A DNA stretch of 64,000 nucleotides from JAAXGX01 sp965203565. Its GTDB lineage: Bacteria; Acidobacteriota; Vicinamibacteria; Vicinamibacterales; UBA8438. The stretch is from NCBI GenBank assembly GCA_965203565.1, contig OZ241896.1, forward strand, positions 2,170,001 through 2,234,000, given 5' to 3'. The notes beneath the pieces were generated by a model. The model searched no databases, had not been told where the DNA came from, and worked only from the letters and a program-made list of their open reading frames with translations. Every line of letters starts with the position of its first letter. Within the stretch, counting starts at the first letter, position 1. Positions 32,762 to 41,203 of the stretch are shown here, one piece after another. The position numbers and the translations under genes were made by a program.

Positions 32762-33667
32762 TCATTCCGCGAACGCATCGCGATGCTTGAGCCGCAGGCG
32801 CACGCCTTCCTGCTCCGCCAAGCGGAGCCGAAGCGATTCAGCGACTGCGATCGACCGGTGACGCCCGCCGGTGCATCCGATGGCGACCGTCAGATAGCTT
32901 TTCCCCTCCCCTGCATAGCGCGGGATCAGAAAACGCAGCAGATCGGTCGTCTTGTCGAGAAACAGGCGTGTCGCTTCAGCGTTGTCGAGGTAGTCCCTGA
33001 CGGCCTGATCCCGGCCGGTGAGCGGGCGCAGTTCGGGGACGAAGTGGGGGTTCGGCAGAAACCGGACGTCGAGCAGCAGGTCCGCTTCCGGCGGAACGCC
33101 ATGCTTGAACCCGAAGCTCAGTACGGTCACGACCAGCGGCGTGTCCACGCCGACCCGCGAGAGGTCCATGAACGCCCGGCGCAGCTCGTGCACCGTCAGA
33201 TCCGACGTGTCGACCACCCGGTCGGCCATCTGCTTGATCTGCGCGATCGCGGTCCTCTCGCGGGTGATGCCGTCGATTGCAGCTTGGTCGGCGGCCAGCG
33301 GATGCGGCCGCCGGGTTTCGGAAAACCGTTGAACGAGGATTCCGTCGTCCGCCTCCAGGAAGATCAGGCTCGTCACGAGCGACGGCCGCCGCCGGAGATC
33401 GGTGAGCATCTTCGGAAACTCGTCCAGGAACTGCGGGTCCCGGACGTCGACGACCACCGCCGTCAACCTGCCCCCGGCGCCTTCGTTCTCGGCGAACCGC
33501 GCCAGGTCCGGCAGCAGCGACGTCGGCAGGTTGTCGACGCAGAAGTACCCGAGGTCTTCGAGCGCGTGGATCGCCTGGGACTTCCCCGCTCCGGCGAGGC
33601 CGGTCAGCACGAGGAACCGGGCGGCTCCGGACGTCAACGCGCGTCCTGCCGGTGGCGCGCCTCCCAT
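32762..33667 (-). CDS. rapZ: RNase adapter protein RapZ
   Basis: A 301-residue P-loop protein (YvcJ/RapZ). Walker A GLAGAGKS is near residue 25, followed by FCVDNLPTSLLPDLA, then the C-terminal sugar-phosphate/RNA-binding half with TVAIGCTGGRHRSIAVAE. In E. coli it binds glucosamine-6-phosphate and guides RNase E to GlmZ; in others it binds nucleotides. ATG 33667 is chosen because it gives a family-like N-terminus; the frame stays open far upstream through hpf. It overlaps hpf by 34 bases. Confidence 0.9.
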   Translation of the reverse strand: MGGAPPAGRALTSGAARFLVLTGLAGAGKSQAIHALEDLGYFCVDNLPTSLLPDLARFAENEGAGGRLTAVVVDVRDPQFLDEFPKMLTDLRRRPSLVTSLIFLEADDGILVQRFSETRRPHPLAADQAAIDGITRERTAIAQIKQMADRVVDTSDLTVHELRRAFMDLSRVGVDTPLVVTVLSFGFKHGVPPEADLLLDVRFLPNPHFVPELRPLTGRDQAVRDYLDNAEATRLFLDKTTDLLRFLIPRYAGEGKSYLTVAIGCTGGRHRSIAVAESLRLRLAEQEGVRLRLKHRDAFAE

Positions 33668-33945
33668 CGGCTCTTCAGGGTGTGCGCCTGCTGGTGCACC
33701 TTGTCGACCGCGCCGCCGATCGCCTGATCCCATCGTTCGCCTTCCTCGTCTCCATGCAGCACGTGGTCGCCTCGGACGTGCAGCACCACCTCGGCGCAGC
33801 ATCGTCGATGCGCCTGCGTCAGCACGAACTGTATCGACACCGCGTTCTCGTGCAGGAGACGCTCGAGACGCGCCTGCTTCTGCGCGATGATCCGCCGAAT
33901 GCCAAGGGTGATCTCGACGTGACGGCCGGTGACGGCGCTCTTCAT
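33634..33945 (-). CDS. hpf: Ribosome hibernation promoting factor (short form)
   Basis: A 103-residue HPF/RaiA protein: MKSAVTGRHVEITLGIRRIIAQK, then VSIQFVLTQAHRRCCAEVVLHVRGD. It binds 30S/70S ribosomes in slow growth and forms 100S dimers (short form needs RMF-type help in proteobacteria). ATG 33945 is preceded by CCAGGA. The MITE-like repeat copy B ends 9 bases upstream, so hpf likely takes its leader from it. The gene order lptB-rpoN-hpf-rapZ matches many bacteria, but ptsN is missing between hpf and rapZ. Confidence 0.88.
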   Translation of the reverse strand: MKSAVTGRHVEITLGIRRIIAQKQARLERLLHENAVSIQFVLTQAHRRCCAEVVLHVRGDHVLHGDEEGERWDQAIGGAVDKVHQQAHTLKSRWEARHRQDAR

Positions 33946-33954
33946 CGATCCTGG

Positions 33955-34112
33955 CAGCCCGTGGCAAAATCCCCGCTGCATTCGACGGGCGCTGCATCCC
34001 GGCTGAACTGCGTTGTTCGTCGGTCGAATATGGCCAATATGCTCCCTCCTCACGCCTTGTCAGCCGGGCGCCCCGCCCGTCTCGGCGCCCCGCGGGGTTT
34101 CACCACGGGCTG
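33955..34112. mobile_element. MITE-like palindromic repeat, full copy B
   Basis: A 158-bp element with ends CAGCCCGTGG and CCACGGGCTG, flanked by the direct repeat CTGG (33951-33954 and 34113-34116). Its arms pair as in copy A: GACGGGCG 33984-33991 with CGCCCGTC 34074-34081 and CCCGGCTGA 33998-34006 with TCAGCCGGG 34060-34068. These differ from copy A at both partners, so pairing is kept by compensatory change. It lies between rpoN (30 bases away) and hpf (9 bases away), in the same orientation as copy A relative to the minus-strand gene start. No coding sequence. Confidence 0.9.
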
Positions 34113-34142
34113 CTGGGGCCGGGGTCCCGCGCGCACGGCGCC

Positions 34143-35579
34143 TTAGTACAACACTTTTCGCTTGCTGGAGGTCGGGATCTTCAGATCGTCGCGGTACTTC
34201 GCAATCGTCCGGCGGGCCAGGATCAGCCCTTCCTCCTGCAGCATCGACATGATGCGCGAGTCGCTCAGCGGCTTCCGCGCATCTTCGGCGTCGATGATCT
34301 TCCGGATCCGCTCCTTGATCGTGACGGACGACACGCTCTCGCCGTACGAGCTGTGGATGCCGCTGTGGAAGAAGTACCGCATTTCCAGCACGCCCTGGGG
34401 AGTGTGCATGTACTTGTTGTTCACCACCCGGCTGACGGTCGACTCGTGCATGCCGATGTCGTTGGCGACGTCGCGCAGCACCAGCGGCCGCAGGCGCTCG
34501 ACCCCATGATCGAGGAACTCGCGCTGAAAGTTGACGATGCTCGTGGCGACCTTGTGGATCGTCTTCTGCCGCTGATCGACCGACTTGATGAGCCAGAGCG
34601 CCGACCGGAACTTCTCCTTGACGTACGAGCGCGTCTCGGCCGAGTTCTGGCTGTTCTTGTCCAGCAGCCGGCGGTAGACCGAACTGATCCGCAGTTGCGG
34701 CAAGCCCTCCTCGTTGAGGGTCGCCACGTACTGATCGTCGACCTTGACCACGTACACGTCGGGCGTCACGTACTGCGACTGCGACGGGTTGTGGCGCGTT
34801 CCCGGTTTCGGGTCCAGGCGGAGGATGATCTCGACGTGGCGCCTGAGCGCGTCGATCGTCATGCCCAGCCGGCGGGCCAGCTCCGGGATCTGGTGGTTCT
34901 GCAGCAACCGGAGATGCTCCCGGACGATGACTCCGCTCGGCGCGGCGGCGAGATCGTAGTGACGCAGCTGGAGCAGCAGGCATTCCTGGAGGTCCCGCGC
35001 GGCCACGCCGATCGGGTCGAACTCCTGGATCAGCGCCAGGACGCGCTCGACCTCCGCGGCCGGCCAGCTTCCCATCGCGGCAATCTCCTCGATCGACGCC
35101 ACGAGATAGCCGTCCTCGTCCAGGTTGCCGATGATGGCGACGCCGATCTCGCGCAGCAGCTCGTCGTCCGTCCGGACCGACAGTTGCCACGTGAGGTGAT
35201 CGGCGAGCGAAGACGACGTGGAGAGCGTGTTCTCGATCGGCGGGAGATCCTTGAACTCGCGGAGCGCGCGCGCGGGGCGCCCGTCGTCGAGGTAGTCGCC
35301 GAAAAAATATTCGTAGTCGGCGTCATCCCACGTATCCTGCTTCTCCGTGGCCGGCTCCGGATCCGGATCGGCCTTGTCGACCTGCGCCTGAGCGTCGGCC
35401 TGCTGCATCTCCTCGACGGAGACTTCCTCCAGCAGCGGGTTCTCCACCACTTCCTGGTTCAGCACGTCCGTCAGCTCGATCGTCGTCATCGGGAGCAGCT
35501 TGATCGCCTGTTGCAACGACGGCGTCAGGATGAGGCGCTGGGAGAGTCGAGTCTGGAGTTTCTGCTGAATCACCATCAC
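34143..35579 (-). CDS. rpoN: RNA polymerase sigma-54 factor
   Basis: A 478-residue sigma-54. The N-terminal activator-interacting region begins MMVIQQKLQTRLSQRL with Gln/Leu repeats; an acidic stretch follows (about 60-95); then the core-binding part, and at the C-terminus the RpoN box ARRTIAKYRDDLKI with its HTH before it (DIGMHESTVSRVVNN). Role: directs polymerase to -24/-12 promoters, dependent on enhancer-binding ATPases. It follows lptB by 33 bases, as is common. The downstream 3' region is next to the mobile repeat. Confidence 0.95.
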   Translation of the reverse strand: MMVIQQKLQTRLSQRLILTPSLQQAIKLLPMTTIELTDVLNQEVVENPLLEEVSVEEMQQADAQAQVDKADPDPEPATEKQDTWDDADYEYFFGDYLDDGRPARALREFKDLPPIENTLSTSSSLADHLTWQLSVRTDDELLREIGVAIIGNLDEDGYLVASIEEIAAMGSWPAAEVERVLALIQEFDPIGVAARDLQECLLLQLRHYDLAAAPSGVIVREHLRLLQNHQIPELARRLGMTIDALRRHVEIILRLDPKPGTRHNPSQSQYVTPDVYVVKVDDQYVATLNEEGLPQLRISSVYRRLLDKNSQNSAETRSYVKEKFRSALWLIKSVDQRQKTIHKVATSIVNFQREFLDHGVERLRPLVLRDVANDIGMHESTVSRVVNNKYMHTPQGVLEMRYFFHSGIHSSYGESVSSVTIKERIRKIIDAEDARKPLSDSRIMSMLQEEGLILARRTIAKYRDDLKIPTSSKRKVLY

Positions 35580-35612
35580 GGGATCCGGTCGGGCCGCGGC
35601 GTCCCCTCCATC

Positions 35613-36338
35613 TTAGTCCAAACGAAAATCGGCGCCCAGGTAGATGCGCTTGACGTCGTCGTCGCCGGCCAGCCGGGTCGGCGTGCCGCTCCGAAACACG
35701 GCGCCGTCATGGATGATGTACGCGCGGTCGGTGATGCGCAGCGTCTCCCGGACGTTGTGATCGGTGATGAGCACGCCGATCCCCCTCGCCTTCAGGTGGA
35801 AGATGATCGCCTGGATGTCGGTCACGGCGATCGGGTCGATGCCGGCGAACGGTTCGTCGAGCAGGATGAACACCGGAGAGAGGACGAGGGCCCGCGTGAT
35901 CTCCACCCGGCGCCGCTCCCCCCCGGACAGCGTGTGCGCCGGGGACCTGGCCAGCGGAGTGAGCTTGAGCTCCTTGAGCAGCCGGTCAGCGCGCGCGCGC
36001 CGGTCGGCCCGGCTCAGCTTGAGGGTCTCGAGAATGGCGAGGACGTTCTGCTCGACCGTGAGGCCGCGGAAAATCGACGGCTCCTGCGGCAGGTACCCGA
36101 TCCCCTTGCGCGCGCGCACGTACATCGGGTCGTTCGTCACGTCCTCCCCGTCGAGCGTGACGCGCCCGCCGTCGGGCGAGGCGAGCCCGACCACCATGTA
36201 GAAGGTGGTCGTCTTGCCGGCGCCGTTCGGACCGAGCAGGCCGACGATCTCGCCCGAACGGACTCCCAGGCTGACTCCGCGCACGACGGTCCTGCCGCCG
36301 TAGGTCTTCGTCAGCTTTCTGGTCCGGAGCGTCGCCAT
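35613..36338 (-). CDS. lptB: LPS export ABC ATPase LptB
   Basis: A 241-residue ATPase: Walker A GPNGAGKTTTF (about 35-45), Q-loop QEPSIFRGLTVEQN, signature LSGGERRRVEITRAL (about 138-152), Walker B FILLDEPFAGIDP, switch TDHNVRETL. It powers the LptFG permease encoded at 19025-21355, extracting LPS. ATG at 36338 directly abuts the lptC-lptA stop at 36339. The gene order lptC/lptA-lptB-rpoN is conserved. Confidence 0.95.
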   Translation of the reverse strand: MATLRTRKLTKTYGGRTVVRGVSLGVRSGEIVGLLGPNGAGKTTTFYMVVGLASPDGGRVTLDGEDVTNDPMYVRARKGIGYLPQEPSIFRGLTVEQNVLAILETLKLSRADRRARADRLLKELKLTPLARSPAHTLSGGERRRVEITRALVLSPVFILLDEPFAGIDPIAVTDIQAIIFHLKARGIGVLITDHNVRETLRITDRAYIIHDGAVFRSGTPTRLAGDDDVKRIYLGADFRLD

Positions 36339-38462
36339 TCACCTGCGCATCAACTCCGGGCATTCGCCGCTGGTCGTTTCCGTGCGCGCCTCGGCCCGCC
36401 CATCGACCGACGCATCCTCGGCGGAAAGAAAGAACGTGAGGGTCCGCCCGGTGGTCTCGCGGCATTCGCCGTCGACTTCCTCGATCATCCTGACGGGACG
36501 CCCCGTCATCTCGTACCGGCCGTCCGAATCGACGTAGACCAGCGCATCGCCCGACACGCGGCGGCCCGGCGTCACCAGCACCACGCCGCCCGCCGCCGTC
36601 ACGCGGTCGAGCGTGCTGTCGTCCGCATGGAGATGCAACTGGATCTCGTCGGCGGTCAGGTCGCCCCGCGGACCGTCGAAGCCGGCGTCGGCCGTGTAGA
36701 TGACGCGATGCGCGTCGTTTTCGTACCGCATGGAGCGGCCGCGGCCGCCGGAGACCGACGTTTTCGGCAACCCGGTGTCGTCGTCGAGCTGGGTGATCGG
36801 GAATCGGGTCCGGACCGCGCCGTCGATGCGGAGGTTCCCGACCGATTCCTCGAGCACGAGCGTGTCGCCCCGGAACTCCGTCTCGCCCTGCCACAGACGC
36901 ACGCCGCCGCCGTACGTGGCCGTCTGCGTGCGGCCGTCGTAGGCAAGCTCCTCCGCAATCACGAGCACCGGCTGATCGTCGTCCAGGAGCCCCGGATGCC
37001 GAACCTCCCCCGAGCCGGCGGCGCCGGCGGTCCGGTTCAGCACGCTTTCCACGCTTCCGCGCGCCTCGATCCGCGGCCCGTCGAACACGAGGCGGATCGT
37101 GCGAGCCTGCACCGCCCCCCTCCGATCGACGACTCTCGGCGCGGGGCCGTCCGGCTCCGCCGAGGCCAGATCGACCGCGTCGTCCGCGACGACGTAGTGC
37201 GCCTCGTCGCCGAACCCCCGCGCCTCACCGCCTTCGAACGTGACGCCGCCTCGGAACGTCGCCCCTTCGAGCGCCGACAGGTCGTCGCCGAACGTCGCGT
37301 CCAGGCGGGCGGCGCGGCCGATCCGGGCGCTGGCGTCAGCCCGCACGTCGCCGCCGTTCTCGCGGTACTCGACGGAGCCGTCGAACCTTGCCTGCTCCAG
37401 ACCCCCACCCGGCCGGCCGCTGGCGCGAAGCGCGTCCGCGCTGATCCGCTGTCCGGGGCGCGCCCCTTCCGCCGGCGCCTCGAGGACGACGTCCTCTCGG
37501 CCGGTCAGTGCGCTGACGCCGTCACCGGCGGCGGTGAATCCTACGTCCATCGACCGGGCGCTGATCTCGGTGCCCCGGGCGCCCCCGGCTCCGAACAGCA
37601 CCAGCCGGGCGTCCCCGGCCAGGGCCGCCTGATCCATGCGCTGTCCGGAGTCGACGTAGTCGACCCGGATCTCCGACGCCGTCATCGAACGCAGCCGCCC
37701 GGGATCGCGGTCGAGGCCCCGCACCTGCGCGCCGCCCTCGATCCGGAGCGCGTCGAGCGCCGAGGCCTCGCCGGTGACGTCGGCTTCCGCCCGAACCGCG
37801 GCCATCCGCAGGCGTCCCGTGTCGATGTCGACGCCGCCGTCGAACGTCATGCGGCCGTCGGTCTGCGCAATCTCCGCGCTCGCCGAAGAGATGCCGGTGA
37901 TCGCCTCGCCCTCGGTCAGAAGGATCTCCGCATCGCCCCACAGCCTGAGCAGATCGCCCGTCCTGTCGTAGACGGCCTGCTGCGCCGCCGCGCGCATCCC
38001 GGCGCGCACGAACGATGCGGCGCTCGGCATCCGCACGATCTGATCGCCCCGCGTGTAGGTCGCCGACTCGCTCCGGGCTTCGAGCCCGTCACCCGAAACG
38101 AACGTCACGTCGCCGGCCAGGAGCACTTCCTGCTTGTCACCGGTGACGGAGGCCTCGGCGCCCTGCAGGACGAACCCCTCGCGATCGTCCTGCGCGTCGA
38201 CCGTGACCTCGACGCCGTCGAGCATCCGAACCCTGCCGTCGGAATAGGTCAACTGGTGGTTGGCGGACACGATGAAGTTGTCGCCGGACGAGTCCGCCTG
38301 GACGATCCGGCTCTTCCGCGACTGAATGACGGCGGCCGGGTCGGTGCGCTCCACGACGATTGCGCCGGCGGGGACCGCGCGCTCGCGAAGACCGAGCAGC
38401 ACGGCGGCGCCGAGGCCCGCCACGAACAGCGCCAGGACGATACGCAGGGAACGCCGCCACAT
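36339..38462 (-). CDS. LptC-LptA fusion with multiple OstA-type repeats
   Basis: A 707-residue protein with one N-terminal membrane anchor (about 7-26), then an LptC-like domain (about 30-110: SRKSRIVQADSSGDNFIVSANHQLTYSDGRVRMLDGVEV) and several further segments of the LptA/OstA beta-jellyroll type (for example YDRTGDLLRLWGDAEILLTEGEAITG, YDGRTQTATYGGGVRLWQGETEF, VDSDGRYEMTGRPVRM). Normally LptC (about 190 aa) and LptA (about 185 aa) are separate and LptA oligomerises to form the bridge. Here the bridge appears covalently built. It immediately precedes lptB. Domain count needs profile search; I estimate four to five repeats. Confidence 0.78.
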   Translation of the reverse strand: MWRRSLRIVLALFVAGLGAAVLLGLRERAVPAGAIVVERTDPAAVIQSRKSRIVQADSSGDNFIVSANHQLTYSDGRVRMLDGVEVTVDAQDDREGFVLQGAEASVTGDKQEVLLAGDVTFVSGDGLEARSESATYTRGDQIVRMPSAASFVRAGMRAAAQQAVYDRTGDLLRLWGDAEILLTEGEAITGISSASAEIAQTDGRMTFDGGVDIDTGRLRMAAVRAEADVTGEASALDALRIEGGAQVRGLDRDPGRLRSMTASEIRVDYVDSGQRMDQAALAGDARLVLFGAGGARGTEISARSMDVGFTAAGDGVSALTGREDVVLEAPAEGARPGQRISADALRASGRPGGGLEQARFDGSVEYRENGGDVRADASARIGRAARLDATFGDDLSALEGATFRGGVTFEGGEARGFGDEAHYVVADDAVDLASAEPDGPAPRVVDRRGAVQARTIRLVFDGPRIEARGSVESVLNRTAGAAGSGEVRHPGLLDDDQPVLVIAEELAYDGRTQTATYGGGVRLWQGETEFRGDTLVLEESVGNLRIDGAVRTRFPITQLDDDTGLPKTSVSGGRGRSMRYENDAHRVIYTADAGFDGPRGDLTADEIQLHLHADDSTLDRVTAAGGVVLVTPGRRVSGDALVYVDSDGRYEMTGRPVRMIEEVDGECRETTGRTLTFFLSAEDASVDGRAEARTETTSGECPELMRR

Positions 38463-38469
38463 GGCCAGA

Positions 38470-40179
38470 TCACTTTACATCAGCGATGGACAGCTCGACG
38501 ACGGGTTCTCCCCGGAAACTGTTCTCGGTCAGCGAGAACGCGATGTCCAGGGCGCCGCGCCGCGCCGACACGAACTCCGCGCGGTCGGCGGCCCGCCAGG
38601 CCATCGCCCGGAATCGGGCCCGCTGCTGCCGGACCGTCATGCCGAGGTGCCGGTCCTTGACCGTGCGCGGTCCGTCGACGACCTCCACCGCCGTCGCGTG
38701 GAAGACCGGGCGGCGGTTCCCGATCCCGAACGGCTCCAGCGCGCCGAGGTCCGCCAGCAGCCGTCCGTCGATCTCGGTCAGCTGCAGCGGTCCGTCGATG
38801 GCGAGGCGCGGCGTCAGGTCGGCGGGAGCAAGCTGCTCGTGGGCATGGGCCACCAGTCTGGCGCGGAAATCGGCGAGCCGCGCCGCCGGCATCACCAGGC
38901 CCGCCGCCTGCCGGTGGCCGCCGAACCGGTCGAACAGGTCGGCGCACCGCTCCAGTCCGGCGAGCAGATCGAATCCGGGGATGCTGCGTCCCGAGCCGTG
39001 CGCGACGTCGCCGTCGACGGACAGCACGACGACCGGCCGGTGAAATTCGTCGACCAGCTTCGACGCCACGATGCCGATCACGCCGCGGTGCCAGCCGTCG
39101 GCCCAGACGACCAGCGCGCGCTGCGCGGCGCCGGCCGGGTCGTCCGCGATGCGCCGCCGGGCGTCGTGCAGAATCTCCGCCTCCTGCTCCCGACGCCGCG
39201 TGTTCTCCGCGTCGAGGCGCGCGGCCAGACGGCGGGCCTCCCCGGCCATCTCCGCGCCGGAGATCAGCAGCAGACGCGCGGCCAGATCCGGCGTGTTCAT
39301 CCGCCCCGCGGCGTTCAGGCGCGGCGCCAGCACGAACCCGACCTCGTAGCTTCCGATCCTGCCGGTCTCCAGGCCGCTGGCTTCCAGGAGGGACCGGAGG
39401 CCGACGGTATGCGGCCCGCGCGTCAGCGCGTCCAGCCCCAGGCGCGCGATGACGCGGTTCTCGCCCCGGAGCGGCACGACGTCGGCGACGGTGCCGATCG
39501 CCGCCAGCTTGAGAAAGCCCGGAAGCCACCGCAGCCGATCCGTCCTGGCGCACAATCCCTGGACCAGTTTCAGGGCGACCCCGACGCCCGCGAGGTCCTT
39601 GTCGGGATAGGCGCAGTCGTGACGGCGGGGATTGATCACCGCCAGCGCCGGAGGCAGCGACCGATCCGGCTCGTGATGGTCGGCGATCACGAGATCGACG
39701 CCGAGGTCCCGCGCCCGCCGGGCCGCCTCCTGACTCCGTATGCCGCAATCGACCGTGACGACGACGCGCACGCCGTCCGTGTGCAACCGCTCGATCGCTT
39801 CGGGCCGGAGCCCGTATCCGTCCCGGAGACGCTCCGGGATGAAGTGCGCGACCTCGCCGCCGAGCAGCTCGATCATCCGTCGCACGATGACCGTCGACAC
39901 GATGCCGTCCACGTCGTAGTCGCCGTGCACGGCGACCCGCTCGCCCCGTTCTATCGCGGCGAGGAGCCGGTCGACGCCGGCCGGCAGGTCCGCGAGCAGG
40001 GAGGGATCGTGGAGCTGGTCGAGCGACGGATGGAGGAAATCGGCGGCGGCGGAGGGGGTGGCGACGCCGCGCAGCACCAGCAGCCGGGCGAGCACCGGGC
40101 TGACGCCGAGCTCGCGCGCCAGCGCGCCGGCGCGTTCGTCCTCACATTCCAGGCGCCGCCAGACCGCGGCCGGACGCAT
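38470..40179 (-). CDS. recJ: Single-stranded-DNA exonuclease RecJ
   Basis: A 569-residue DHH exonuclease. HGDYDVDGIVST (about 75-86), VTVDCGIRS, ADHHEPDRSLPPA with the DHH triad, and the DHHA1 part with RLNAAGRM and GSGRSIPGFDLL plus the GGHRQAAG motif are all seen. It degrades 5'-ended ssDNA in recombination and mismatch repair. ATG at 40179 overlaps the accA stop (TGATG). Longer in-frame sequence upstream lies over accA and is not family-like. It is shorter than E. coli RecJ (577). Confidence 0.94.
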   Translation of the reverse strand: MRPAAVWRRLECEDERAGALARELGVSPVLARLLVLRGVATPSAAADFLHPSLDQLHDPSLLADLPAGVDRLLAAIERGERVAVHGDYDVDGIVSTVIVRRMIELLGGEVAHFIPERLRDGYGLRPEAIERLHTDGVRVVVTVDCGIRSQEAARRARDLGVDLVIADHHEPDRSLPPALAVINPRRHDCAYPDKDLAGVGVALKLVQGLCARTDRLRWLPGFLKLAAIGTVADVVPLRGENRVIARLGLDALTRGPHTVGLRSLLEASGLETGRIGSYEVGFVLAPRLNAAGRMNTPDLAARLLLISGAEMAGEARRLAARLDAENTRRREQEAEILHDARRRIADDPAGAAQRALVVWADGWHRGVIGIVASKLVDEFHRPVVVLSVDGDVAHGSGRSIPGFDLLAGLERCADLFDRFGGHRQAAGLVMPAARLADFRARLVAHAHEQLAPADLTPRLAIDGPLQLTEIDGRLLADLGALEPFGIGNRRPVFHATAVEVVDGPRTVKDRHLGMTVRQQRARFRAMAWRAADRAEFVSARRGALDIAFSLTENSFRGEPVVELSIADVK

Positions 40180-41201
40180 CAGGATCCGGCCTGCTCCGCA
40201 ACCTGTTCCGGAGCCGGCGGCGCAGCCGGCTCCGGCGCCGTTTCCGGCGCGTCGCGGAGACCGAGGTTGCCCATGCGCCGGAACTTCCGGTACCGCTGTT
40301 CGCGCCGCTCCTCGTCGGAGAGCGCCGCCGCGGCGTCGAGAGCCGACCGGATGACCGGCGCCAGCAGGCGCGCCGCCGCGGCCGGGTCGGCGTGCGCGCC
40401 GCCGGGCGGCTCCGGCACGACCGCGTCCACCAGATCGAGCGCCGTCAGATCCTGCGCGCAGATCTTGAGCGCGCCCGCCGCCTCCACCTTCCGGGCGGCG
40501 TCGCGCCACAGGATCGCCGCGCATCCTTCGGGCGGGATGACACTGTACACGGCATGCTCCTGCATCAGCACGCGATCGCCGATCGCCAGGCCGAGCGCTC
40601 CCCCGCTGCCCCCTTCGCCGGTGACGGTGACGATCGTCGGAACGGCCAGCATCGCCATCTCGCGGAGGTTGCACGCGATCGCCTCGGCGACGCCGCGCTC
40701 CTCCGAATCGATCCCCGGGTACGCCGCCGGCGTATCCACGAAAACGACGATCGGGCGGCCGAACTTTTCGGCGAGCTTCATCGCGCGCAGCGCCTTCCGA
40801 TACCCTTCCGGCCGCGCATAGCCGAAGTTCCGCCGGATCCTGTCGCGCGTGCCGCGTCCCTTCTGGTGTCCGACGACCAGGACCGGGTCGCGGCCGAACC
40901 ACGCGAAGCCGGCGACGATCGCCGGATCGTCGCTGAACCGCCGGTCGCCGTGGACTTCGTTGAAGTCCTCGAAGATCCGGCTCACGTAGTCGAGCGTGTG
41001 CGGCCGATCGGGATGCCGTGCGACGAGCACCTGCTGCCAGGGGGTCAGGTTGGCGAAGACCTCGCGGCGCACCTCGTCCAAGCGCTTGCGGAGGCGCTCG
41101 ATCTCCTGCTGACGCTCGCGCGTCCGGGGCAGCATCGAGAGAGCCTCCACCTCCTTGAGCAGCACGGCTATCGGTTCTTCGAAGTCGAGCGCGTCGCTCA
41201 T
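40179..41201 (-). CDS. accA: Acetyl-CoA carboxylase carboxyltransferase alpha subunit
   Basis: A 340-residue subunit: N-terminal coiled helix with RERQQEIERLRKRLDEV, then the crotonase-fold core (PAAYPGIDSEERG, GEGGSGGALGLAIGDRVLM, SVIPPEGCAAILWRD). It transfers the carboxyl from biotin to acetyl-CoA with AccD (not in the window) for fatty acid synthesis. The start ATG 41201 (MSDALDFEEPIA) is 2 bases from the dnaE stop. The C-terminus has an Ala/Pro/Glu-rich extension beyond the usual end (about 25 residues). Confidence 0.95.
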   Translation of the reverse strand: MSDALDFEEPIAVLLKEVEALSMLPRTRERQQEIERLRKRLDEVRREVFANLTPWQQVLVARHPDRPHTLDYVSRIFEDFNEVHGDRRFSDDPAIVAGFAWFGRDPVLVVGHQKGRGTRDRIRRNFGYARPEGYRKALRAMKLAEKFGRPIVVFVDTPAAYPGIDSEERGVAEAIACNLREMAMLAVPTIVTVTGEGGSGGALGLAIGDRVLMQEHAVYSVIPPEGCAAILWRDAARKVEAAGALKICAQDLTALDLVDAVVPEPPGGAHADPAAAARLLAPVIRSALDAAAALSDEERREQRYRKFRRMGNLGLRDAPETAPEPAAPPAPEQVAEQAGS

Positions 41202-41203
41202 GA

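Noticed and set aside
34353..38660. A 4.3-kb plus-strand open frame over rpoN, lptB and lptC-lptA
   Set aside because: Its sequence lacks family motifs and runs across several real minus-strand genes and their junctions; open frames this long arise easily in very GC-rich DNA.
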